NCBI GenBank assembly: GCA_017620345.1
Contig: JAFZQP010000013.1
Location: 1-17,648, forward strand
Length of the DNA stretch: 17,648 nucleotides
DNA from: Lachnospiraceae bacterium
GTDB taxonomy: Bacteria > Bacillota_A > Clostridia > Lachnospirales > Lachnospiraceae
Direction of reading: 5' to 3'
The notes under the pieces are model-generated. The model saw nothing but the letters and a program-made list of their open reading frames with translations. It made no database searches and was not told the origin of the DNA. Positions 1 to 6,963 of this stretch are shown here, in pieces. The position numbers were made by a program, and so were the translations under genes. Within the stretch, counting starts at the first letter, position 1. Every line of letters begins with the position of its first letter.

Positions 1-134
1 AAAAAACAGCCGGCAGAAAAGTTGATCTCGTATATGTGAACGCATGGAATGAGTGGGGAGAAGGAGCATATGTGGAGCCCGATGAGTCAAGAGGGTACGC
101 ATATCTTGAAGCGATAAAGCGGGTGACGGATTGA
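1..134 (+). CDS. WbsX-type polysaccharide biosynthesis protein (C-terminal fragment)
   Basis: Only the last 43 residues are in the window; the gene begins upstream. The readable tail has the motif [15 protein letters not shown] (residues 13-27 of the fragment) followed by [10 protein letters not shown]. This is the characteristic C-terminal signature of the WbsX / GH99-like domain proteins found in O-antigen and rhamnan-type polysaccharide clusters, often annotated as glycosyltransferases although their fold resembles glycoside hydrolase family 99. The stop TGA overlaps the TTG start of the next gene (shared TTGA at 131-134), so the two are probably translationally coupled. What can be seen is the signature only; the exact activity of the family is poorly established, and the missing N-terminus prevents any statement about fused domains. 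Confidence 0.8.
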   Translation, partial: KTAGRKVDLVYVNAWNEWGEGAYVEPDESRGYAYLEAIKRVTD

Positions 135-1096
135 TCAGCATAATAATGATTGTGTACAACGTGGAAGCCTACGTTGAACAAAGCATAAAGAGTGTCCTGG
201 CACAGACGTACCGGGATATTGAACTTATCATAGTGGCCGGTCACGGGACGGACAGATCGGAAGAGATATGCCAAAAGTTTGCCGATCTCGATCCGAGGAT
301 AAAACTCATAACCTGTGAGGCAAGGGGCATCGCAGATGCAAGAAACAGAGGGCTTGCCGAGGTTGCCGGAGACTGGCTCGGATTTGTCGATTCGGATGAT
401 TATATCGAACCCGACATGTATGAGCGGATGCTTGAAAACATCACGAAGTATGATGCGGATATAGCTGTCTGCGGAAGATTTTACGAGTATGTAAACCGGA
501 CGCTGAAGGATGATCCGAAGCCGCCGGTAGTGCTGTCAGGAAGCGAGGCGCTGGCCGTAACACTTGGCCATGACGGATTTTTCCTGCACTGCTGGGACAA
601 GCTGTTTTCGAAGAAGATATTCGAAGGATTGCATTTTCGGACCGATATCACGGTGGAAGACAGGATAGTGGTAGACAGGCTCCTGTCTTCGGCTGACAGG
701 ATCGTTTATGATCCGACCCCGATGTATCATTTTCGCGAGCGTAAGGGGAGCTGCTCAAAGAAGAGCGGGATGGTACGCAAGAATGTCGAGGCGAACCTTC
801 TGATGGAGGATTTTCTGACAAAAGAGCATCCCGAACTTGCAAGCGAGTGCAACAGGTTCATGCTGTATGAGTTCATCACTGCGCTTCAGAATGAGCTCGT
901 TTCCGAAGATCCTGACAGCGACGATATTAAGGAATACACCGAAAAGATCACGGCACTTGCCGGGGTAAACAATCCCCTGATCGGAAAGTCGCTCAGGGCA
1001 AAAACGTTTATGGCAAGGTATATGCAGCCACTGCTTAAAATGTATACGAAGCGTACGCAGGCGAGGGTGTCGGACGAACTGGAGAGATTTCCCTGA
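131..1096 (+). CDS. Glycosyltransferase family 2 (GT-A fold) with altered DDGS motif
   Basis: This 321-residue inverting GT-A glycosyltransferase probably acts on the cytoplasmic face, adding one sugar to a growing surface glycan. The start is TTG at 131. The first beta strand (ISIIMIVYN, residues 2-10) is needed for the fold, and the only nearby ATG (146) would cut into it. A purine-rich stretch (agcgggtga, 118-126) serves as ribosome binding site. Family features are DSDD at 87-90 (metal/nucleotide-binding DXD), ARNRG at 70-74, and an ED pair in TVEDR around residue 178 that is the likely catalytic base region. The usual VDDGSTD near residues 35-41 is VAGHGTD here, so both nucleotide-contacting aspartates are gone. 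The N-terminal domain ends near residue 215; the C-terminal part is helical and undiagnostic. Donor and acceptor cannot be predicted. Confidence 0.9.
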   Translation: MISIIMIVYNVEAYVEQSIKSVLAQTYRDIELIIVAGHGTDRSEEICQKFADLDPRIKLITCEARGIADARNRGLAEVAGDWLGFVDSDDYIEPDMYERMLENITKYDADIAVCGRFYEYVNRTLKDDPKPPVVLSGSEALAVTLGHDGFFLHCWDKLFSKKIFEGLHFRTDITVEDRIVVDRLLSSADRIVYDPTPMYHFRERKGSCSKKSGMVRKNVEANLLMEDFLTKEHPELASECNRFMLYEFITALQNELVSEDPDSDDIKEYTEKITALAGVNNPLIGKSLRAKTFMARYMQPLLKMYTKRTQARVSDELERFP

Positions 1097-2733
1097 TGGT
1101 CAAAGATTCGATGTTTAAGAACAAAAGAATACTCATGATATGCCGTGAGACTTATTCCAAGCCTCTTTGGTTTCTTGCCGAGAAACTGAAGGCTGACAAT
1201 GAGGTGGCGGCATTTTTCATCATGTCGAGTGAATGCAGTTACACGAAGACATACTATAACGAGCACACATATTACGAATTCAGGAAGCTCGTTCCCGACA
1301 TAAAGCTTTATGATGTCAGGGATATATGCGAGCAGTTCATTGACGGGCTGTCAAAAAGCAGCGAGCCGTATGATCTTGATTATCTGAACATGATAGACAG
1401 CCAGTACAGCCATTACAAGAACCTTAACATGCAGCTGATGAGCTCACAGATGAACACAAGGCATTATCACTGGCGTATGTACTGGAAGGTCACTAGCTAT
1501 GCCGAGAATCTGTACTGGCTCGAGCTTAACTATAAGAAGATCATATCGATCATAGAGGAATTTAAGCCCGATGTGATATTTGACACGGATAATGCCGAAC
1601 TGCAGCGAACGATACTGTGCGAGGTCTGCTATAAAAAGAAGATCCCGTGCATGACGATAGAGTACTCCAAGCTTGGATATTACAAGTATCCGAGCTTTCA
1701 GAACGCGTTTGCGATAGATCCTTATTTTGTGAATCTGTTCAATGAGATCAAGGCACTTCCCGAGAAGGAGATCGAAGAGAGCATAAAGTATGTTGAGGAT
1801 TACCGTCGTGAGAATTCGATAATGAACAAGGAATTCGCGGGGTCTGTCACATCAAAATACGAGAAGGACAGCCTTATATGGATCGCACGCGTGATGCACG
1901 GGAAGCTCGAATACTTCTATGATATGGATATCCGGAAGAAAAACCTTAAGCTCAAGAAGAAGAGCCCGATGCTCTATGCTCCGTCGATGCCGTATATACG
2001 ATACTATCTCGAAGAGGAACTCAAGAAGAGATATCTGTACGGCAAGAACAAATATTTTGAAGATCCGGTTGAAGGAGAGGACTATGTCTACATGCCGCTC
2101 CATCTGATACCGGAGTCGTCGGTGTTCGTAAAGGCATCGTATTACGTCGATGAACTAAACCTTATCGAGCAGGTATCGAAAGCACTTCCGATCGGCTGGA
2201 AGCTTTATGTCAAGGAGCACCAGGCGATGCTCGGCGAAAGAGGGTTTGAGTTCTATAAAAAGGTTAAAGAGATACATAACGTGCGGCTTGTCCAGATCAA
2301 CTATTACAAGGATCCAAAGCCGTGGATAGTAAATGCAAAAGGTGTCATAACGATAACCGGTACCGCGGCATATGAGGCGGCGCTTCTCGGAAAAAGATCG
2401 ATCATATTCGGAGATGTTCCGTTCGCACTTATAGACGGTATAACAAGGATCAGATCGTTCGATGAACTAAGAGATGCGATACTTGCATTCGGGCCGGTGG
2501 ATTCGCTTCATTCAGCAGCCTGTTATGTGGAAGCGGTAAAGCGTGCGGGATCCCCGGTCAAGATATTTGAACTCATGAACGATGCGGATGACATATTCTC
2601 GGGCAAGAAGGAGCGTACACAGGAATTTGACGATATGCTCGATGAACTGATGATATTCTACGAGAAGGGATACGAGCGGTATCTTGCGGCAAAAGAGAAG
2701 GGATATTTTATTTCTGACGTCCCAATGAGCTGA
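1096..2733 (+). CDS. Capsule polysaccharide biosynthesis protein (KpsS/KpsC-like, GT-B type)
   Basis: This is a 545-residue cytoplasmic protein without an obvious signal peptide. The C-terminal half (about 290-460) resembles the Capsule_synth family that contains KpsS and KpsC. It has a PLHLIPESSVF segment (334-344), KLYVKEHQAMLG (369-380), a stretch reading VRLVQINYY, then TGTAAYEAALLGKRSIIFG (421-439). This is a nucleotide-binding GT-B half with an acidic residue in the E-A-x-x-x-G-K context. The N-terminal part has a weaker Rossmann-like start (RILMICRETYSKP, 11-23) and FKPDVIFDTDN (156-166). Characterised KpsS/KpsC members use CMP-Kdo. Its position directly upstream of a NeuB/NeuA-type module makes a CMP-nonulosonate transferase role plausible, but that is inference. 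The start ATG shares one base with the preceding stop; an in-frame ATG at 1111 is an alternative start. The gene is followed by a 39-base gap. Confidence 0.8.
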   Translation: MVKDSMFKNKRILMICRETYSKPLWFLAEKLKADNEVAAFFIMSSECSYTKTYYNEHTYYEFRKLVPDIKLYDVRDICEQFIDGLSKSSEPYDLDYLNMIDSQYSHYKNLNMQLMSSQMNTRHYHWRMYWKVTSYAENLYWLELNYKKIISIIEEFKPDVIFDTDNAELQRTILCEVCYKKKIPCMTIEYSKLGYYKYPSFQNAFAIDPYFVNLFNEIKALPEKEIEESIKYVEDYRRENSIMNKEFAGSVTSKYEKDSLIWIARVMHGKLEYFYDMDIRKKNLKLKKKSPMLYAPSMPYIRYYLEEELKKRYLYGKNKYFEDPVEGEDYVYMPLHLIPESSVFVKASYYVDELNLIEQVSKALPIGWKLYVKEHQAMLGERGFEFYKKVKEIHNVRLVQINYYKDPKPWIVNAKGVITITGTAAYEAALLGKRSIIFGDVPFALIDGITRIRSFDELRDAILAFGPVDSLHSAACYVEAVKRAGSPVKIFELMNDADDIFSGKKERTQEFDDMLDELMIFYEKGYERYLAAKEKGYFISDVPMS

Positions 2734-2756
2734 CGTTCCGGCTGATGTTCCCGAGA

Positions 2757-2765
2757 AAGAAGAGG
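2757..2765 (+). promoter_or_regulatory. Ribosome binding site of the NeuB-like gene
   Basis: AAGAAGAGG lies 7 bases before the ATG at 2773, in the only gap longer than 8 bases between the start of the window and 16418. It favours the ATG at 2773 over the in-frame ATG at 2788. The gap (2734-2772) shows no convincing promoter or hairpin. Confidence 0.6.
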
Positions 2766-2772
2766 TACGATT

Positions 2773-3846
2773 ATGAAGAGCGTGATAATGGAAAGACTTT
2801 CTGCGAAAAAGTTCGTGCTCATTGCAGAGATCGGCGTTAATTACTATGACATAGCAAAGCAGCGCGGCATTTCAAACATGGATGCCGCAAAACTTATGAT
2901 AAAAGAGGCGGCATCTGCAGGTGTTCATGCGGTGAAGTTTCAGACGTACAAGGCATCTACTCTTGCGGCAAAAGCAAGCCCTTATTACTGGGACATAACC
3001 GAAGAACCTACGAGATCGCAGTATGAGCTTTTTACCAGGTTTGATTCGTTCGGATATGAAGAGTACAGACAGCTTAAGGAATACTCGGATGAGATCGGCG
3101 TGGAATTTCTCTCAACTGCATTTGATTTTGAATCGGCGGATTATCTTGACGGGCTTATGAACGTATACAAGATATCATCTTCCGATCTTTCCAACATACC
3201 TTTCATCGAATATCAGGCAGCAAAAGGCAAACCCGTGCTGCTGTCGGTCGGAGCTTCAAATGAAGATGAGATAGAGCGTGCGGTTACGGCAATAAGGAGC
3301 AAGACCGACGCACCGATAACGCTGCTTCATTGCGTTCTCGAGTATCCGACTCCGCTTGAAGACGCCAATCTTCTCAAGATCGCAGCGCTGAAGGAAAGGT
3401 TTCCCGATGTGTATATCGGCTACTCAGATCACACGAAGCCCACGGATGACTGCGATGTCATAAAGACAGCGTATAATCTCGGAGCAGTGCTTGTGGAAAA
3501 ACATTTTACACTCGATAAAACTCTTAAAGGAAACGATCACTATCATGCAATGGATCCTGAAGACGTACGTTCGATCCTTGCTGCGATAGAGAGAATGGAC
3601 ATGATAAGGGGAAAGGGCGATCTTGTAAGCCTTGCTACCGAGGATGCGGCAAGAGCGAATGCGAGAAGATCCATTGTCGCATTGGGAAATATTCCGAAGG
3701 GTACCGTGATCACAAAAGAAATGCTCACGTTCAAACGTCCCGGGACCGGAATCTGTCCTGACCGGATAGATACGGTAGTGGGCAGGACGGCGACTGTTGA
3801 TATAGCGGATGATACCATACTGCAGGAGAACATGCTTGGATCATGA
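2773..3846 (+). CDS. neuB: NeuB-family nonulosonic (sialic-acid-like) acid synthase
   Basis: This 357-residue enzyme condenses phosphoenolpyruvate with a six-carbon amino sugar to form a nine-carbon 2-keto acid (Neu5Ac, legionaminic or pseudaminic type). Residues 1-285 form the TIM barrel. Visible motifs are AEIGVN (18-23), KFQTY (55-59), YKISSSDLSNIP (132-143), LLHCVLEYPTP (184-194), IGYSDHT (215-221) and EKHFTLDK (242-249). The metal-ligand histidines of the family correspond to H220 and H244. Residues about 296-357 are the antifreeze-like SAF domain (RRSIVA...IPKGT...KRPGTG) with the substrate-contacting Arg at 322. Two departures stand out. The NHxG loop after IGVN is replaced by a longer segment (YYDIAKQRGISNM, 24-36), and the Glu of the usual K-I-x-S-x-E motif is Asp138. 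The substrate is therefore uncertain. The stop overlaps the flippase start by four bases (ATGA). Confidence 0.9.
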   Translation: MKSVIMERLSAKKFVLIAEIGVNYYDIAKQRGISNMDAAKLMIKEAASAGVHAVKFQTYKASTLAAKASPYYWDITEEPTRSQYELFTRFDSFGYEEYRQLKEYSDEIGVEFLSTAFDFESADYLDGLMNVYKISSSDLSNIPFIEYQAAKGKPVLLSVGASNEDEIERAVTAIRSKTDAPITLLHCVLEYPTPLEDANLLKIAALKERFPDVYIGYSDHTKPTDDCDVIKTAYNLGAVLVEKHFTLDKTLKGNDHYHAMDPEDVRSILAAIERMDMIRGKGDLVSLATEDAARANARRSIVALGNIPKGTVITKEMLTFKRPGTGICPDRIDTVVGRTATVDIADDTILQENMLGS

Positions 3847-5297
3847 GTGATGATAAGGGTAATGGCAGCCTGGCTGTCAAGTCGAGCATATGGTATACGA
3901 TAGCGAATGTCTCACTGCGGGCTGTTTCGATAATCACCACTCCGATCTATACGGGAATGCTCACAAATGCCGATTACGGTAAGGCAAACACGTATAATTC
4001 CTGGATCGATGTGTTCAATGTATTTGCCTGCCTGTGCGTGGTATATTCCATCGGAAGAGCCAAGCTTGACTTTAAAGATAAATTTGATGAATATATGTCT
4101 GCGCTGCAGGGACTGTCCAGTTCCTGCGGTTTTATACTGCTGATCCTGGCCTTCATATTCAGGCAGTCCCTTTCGGGATGGATACACTATGAAGTGCCGC
4201 TTGCAGTCGGTCTTTTTGCATATCTGTGCGTTTCTCCTTCGGTCGAGTATATGATGCAGAAATGCCGGTATGAATACCGGTATAAGGAAAACATCCTTAT
4301 CTCTGCCATAACATGTGTCGGCCAGGTTGCACTGTCCATTACACTGATGCTCGTATTTAATGACAACCGTTACATCGGAAAGATTCTGGGCGTGATAATC
4401 CCGACGGCTGTTATGGGTATAGTCTTTTATATCACTTTCATAGTAAGAGGAAAGGTATTTTACAAAAAAGAATACTGGATATATGCACTGAAGATCGGTC
4501 TTCCGATGATACCCCATGCACTCGCGCTGATCCTTCTTGCCCAGATGGACAGGATAATGATCAAGGATATATGCTCCGATGCAGATGCGGGACTGTATAC
4601 GTTCGGGTATTCATTCGCAACGCTTTTGATGATATTCACAAACGCGATCGGCCAGGCGTGGCTTCCGTGGTTTAACGAGACGCTTTACAACGGCGGAGCG
4701 GACAGGATAAGGCAGGTACAGAAGAAACTTGTAAAGCTCGGAACGTTCCTGTCGATGGTCTTTATCGTTGTTGCCCCCGAAGCGCTGATGATCCTTGCCA
4801 TATCAAACAGCACTTACTGGGTGGCAAAATATGTCGTTCCGCCCATAGTCCTCGGGACGCTGGCACAGTACTTCTATACGAACTACGTAAACGTGGAGAT
4901 ATTCTGCAAGAAGACGCCTATCATCGCCATAGGGTCATGTGCCGCCGCACTCATCAATTATATTCTGAACATAATGCTGATCCCCGTATACGGCTACACG
5001 GCGGCCGCCTACACAACACTGGCAAGTTACCTGATCCTTATGATCATGCACTTTGTCATGGTAAGATTTGTTCTGAAGCAGAAGGTCTACGATGATCTGT
5101 ATATGTTCGCCTCCATGGCCGTATATACGGTCATCGGCATTATGTTCCTGTTCCTGTATGGCGAAGGACTGCGGATGACGCTGATCAGATATGCGGTAGC
5201 CTTAGTCTGCGGCGGTATTTTGGCATTTATGAACAGAAGTGATATAATTACGCTGATAAGTTATGTAAAAAAGCGGTTTTTTGGGAAAAAAGCATGA
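3843..5297 (+). CDS. Wzx-type oligosaccharide flippase (first copy)
   Basis: This is a 484-residue polytopic membrane protein of the PST/MOP superfamily, predicted to move undecaprenyl-linked oligosaccharide across the cytoplasmic membrane. By eye there are about 12 or more hydrophobic segments of 18-22 residues spread from residue 15 to 470. The family opening, a short charged tail followed by a helix with SSIWYTIANVSLRAVSI (14-30) and then TPIYTGMLTNADYG (33-46), is typical of Wzx. A central GLPMIPHALA segment and MDRIMI also match it. The gene is wedged between the NeuB-like synthase and the CMP-synthetase fusion, overlapping each by four bases. It may therefore export the nonulosonate-containing unit, but sequence alone does not give specificity. 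Its last codons also carry a near-consensus promoter (5220-5248). A second flippase lies at 12896-14380. Confidence 0.93.
   Translation: MSDDKGNGSLAVKSSIWYTIANVSLRAVSIITTPIYTGMLTNADYGKANTYNSWIDVFNVFACLCVVYSIGRAKLDFKDKFDEYMSALQGLSSSCGFILLILAFIFRQSLSGWIHYEVPLAVGLFAYLCVSPSVEYMMQKCRYEYRYKENILISAITCVGQVALSITLMLVFNDNRYIGKILGVIIPTAVMGIVFYITFIVRGKVFYKKEYWIYALKIGLPMIPHALALILLAQMDRIMIKDICSDADAGLYTFGYSFATLLMIFTNAIGQAWLPWFNETLYNGGADRIRQVQKKLVKLGTFLSMVFIVVAPEALMILAISNSTYWVAKYVVPPIVLGTLAQYFYTNYVNVEIFCKKTPIIAIGSCAAALINYILNIMLIPVYGYTAAAYTTLASYLILMIMHFVMVRFVLKQKVYDDLYMFASMAVYTVIGIMFLFLYGEGLRMTLIRYAVALVCGGILAFMNRSDIITLISYVKKRFFGKKA
5220..5248 (+). promoter_or_regulatory. Candidate sigma-A promoter inside the flippase gene, upstream of the CMP-synthetase fusion
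   Basis: The -35 box is TTGGCA (5220-5225) and the -10 box TATAAT (5243-5248), separated by exactly 17 bases, with a TG extended -10 dinucleotide at 5240-5241. Transcription would start near 5255, about 40 bases before the ATG at 5294. The match is 11 of 12 to consensus, in a locus that otherwise shows almost no promoter-like sequence. It lies in coding DNA, so chance cannot be excluded. Confidence 0.5.
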
Positions 5298-6955
5298 AAA
5301 CACTGATAGTAATACCCGCCAGAGGCGGTTCAAAGAGAATACCGAGAAAAAACGTAAGGATCATGTGCGGTAAACCTCTCATAGTTTACTCGATTGAGAA
5401 TGCAAAGTCTCTTTGCGATATGCCGGGATTTGAAGTTGATATAGCCGTATCCACCGACGATGAGGAACTCGGCGGGATAGTAAAAAAACGCGGAGTAGAG
5501 GTCATAGCAAGACCTGCAGAACTTGCAACGGATTCGGTCACGCTCGATCCCGTTATATACCATGCCGTCTGCCAAATGGAAGCAGAAAAAGGGGAAAAAT
5601 ACGACCTTGTCATTACAATGCAGGCTACAAGCCCGACATTAAAGAGCACTACGATCAAAAAGGCGATAGAGTATTTTGCCGCCCATGATTTTGACACTGT
5701 GCTGTCGGCCACGAACAAGCCACACCTGTCATGGGGAGTGGACAGAAACGGAGAATACGTCAAGAACTATGAAAAGCGTCTTAATTCACAGGAGCTCCCG
5801 CCAAACTATATCGAGACCGGCGGTTTTCTGATCACGAGAAGAGAATGTGTAAGTGAGCACGCACGTATAGGCGCAAGAGTAAGCATATTTGAGATACCCG
5901 AAGATGAAGCGGTGGATATCGACACATATTCAGACTGGGTGCTCTGTGAGAACATTTTAAGGCGTAAAAAGATAATGTTCCGTACCGTCGGAAAGCGTTC
6001 GGTCGGAATGGGGCACGTATACAGATGTCTTACTCTCGCATACAAGCTGACAGGTCACGAGGTGGTATTTGCGGCTTCAGCTGATTCGGATATCGGAATA
6101 GAAAAGATAGCCGAATCCAACTTTGATGTGATCAGGATAAAAGATGACGATGATTTTGAACGGATACTCGCAAAAGAGAAGCCTGACATTCTGATCAACG
6201 ATATCCTCGATACCACGAGCGAGTACATGAAGATGGTGACAAAATATGCAAAGCGGGTTGTCAACTTTGAGGATGTCGGACAGGGAGCCAAGTATGCCGA
6301 TGCCGTCATAAACGCTCTTTATGAAAAGGGAGAGAAACTTCATAACGAGTATTACGGAAGTAAATACTTCTGCATAAGAGATGAGTTCCTTGAGGAACAG
6401 CCCAAGGAATTCTGTGAAAAGGCCGAAAACGTTCTTGTGATATTCGGCGGGGCCGATCCTTCAGACCTTACGGGAAGACTGTACGGGATATGTAAAAAAC
6501 TTCACGCCGATTACCCGGATGTTAATTTCCATTTTCTGCTCGGGTTTGCATACCCTTATTCCGACAGGATAGTTACGATCGAGGAAGATAATATATTTAT
6601 CCATAAGGATGTTAAGAGGGTAAGTTCATACATGAACCGCATGGATCTTGCGATAACGAGTCAGGGACGTACGGTATACGAGCTTGCGAGCATGGGTGTT
6701 CCCGCCATCGTTCTGGCGCAGAACGAGCGCGAGGCACAGCATGTTTTTGCAGGGATACAGAACGGGTTCATAAATCTCGGAGTAGGGACCGATACTGATG
6801 ACGAGACCGTGATATCAACGATAGAGTGGCTCCTGTCAACGCCGAATGTCCGAAAGGAAATGAGAAAACTGCAACTGCAGAAGGATTTCTCAAAAGGACA
6901 TGAGCGCGTTATTAAGCTGATACTCGACGATACGGATGACAATTCAGAAACTTAG
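5294..6955 (+). CDS. Bifunctional CMP-nonulosonate synthetase (NeuA-type) fused to a PseG/SpsG-like UDP-sugar hydrolase
   Basis: This 553-residue, two-domain cytoplasmic protein looks intact. Residues 1-225 are a NeuA/PseF-type cytidylyltransferase that activates a nonulosonic acid with CTP. It has the nucleotide-binding IPARGGSKRIPRKN (7-20), RPAELATD (73-80), QATSPT (110-115) and the metal-binding DID (208-210). Residues about 228-553 resemble PseG/SpsG, a GT-B-like hydrolase that removes UDP from a trideoxy amino sugar. It has VGMGHVYRCLTLA (237-249) with the likely catalytic H241, FGGADPSD (384-391) and TSQGRTVYELASMGVP (455-470). The domains are separate genes in the classical pseudaminic pathway, where PseG acts just before the synthase and PseF just after it. 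The fusion thus joins steps flanking the NeuB-like enzyme encoded upstream. The hydrolase assignment is by family; a transferase activity of that half is possible. The start overlaps the flippase stop (ATGA). Confidence 0.88.
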   Translation: MKTLIVIPARGGSKRIPRKNVRIMCGKPLIVYSIENAKSLCDMPGFEVDIAVSTDDEELGGIVKKRGVEVIARPAELATDSVTLDPVIYHAVCQMEAEKGEKYDLVITMQATSPTLKSTTIKKAIEYFAAHDFDTVLSATNKPHLSWGVDRNGEYVKNYEKRLNSQELPPNYIETGGFLITRRECVSEHARIGARVSIFEIPEDEAVDIDTYSDWVLCENILRRKKIMFRTVGKRSVGMGHVYRCLTLAYKLTGHEVVFAASADSDIGIEKIAESNFDVIRIKDDDDFERILAKEKPDILINDILDTTSEYMKMVTKYAKRVVNFEDVGQGAKYADAVINALYEKGEKLHNEYYGSKYFCIRDEFLEEQPKEFCEKAENVLVIFGGADPSDLTGRLYGICKKLHADYPDVNFHFLLGFAYPYSDRIVTIEEDNIFIHKDVKRVSSYMNRMDLAITSQGRTVYELASMGVPAIVLAQNEREAQHVFAGIQNGFINLGVGTDTDDETVISTIEWLLSTPNVRKEMRKLQLQKDFSKGHERVIKLILDDTDDNSET

Positions 6956-6963
6956 ACCGGATA

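Noticed and set aside
2734..2772. Short gap before neuB considered as promoter or attenuator
   Set aside because: Apart from the ribosome binding site no -10/-35 pair or stable hairpin is visible.
3472..3477. TATAAT hexamer within neuB (others at 3993, 7264, 7470 and 17244)
   Set aside because: None has a -35-like hexamer 16-18 bases upstream, so they look like chance matches in AT-rich Tyr-Asn or Asp-Ile-Ile codons.
3912..4517. Open frame of 201 codons on the minus strand
   Set aside because: It is antisense to the first flippase, its composition is typical of a reverse-frame shadow, and there is no supporting ribosome binding site.
5267..5282. AAAAAA-GCGG-TTTTTT inverted repeat just before the CMP-synthetase fusion, considered as a terminator
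   Set aside because: The stem has only A-T pairs and would be unstable. It encodes Lys/Phe codons at the end of the flippase, and the downstream gene overlaps, so termination here is unlikely.
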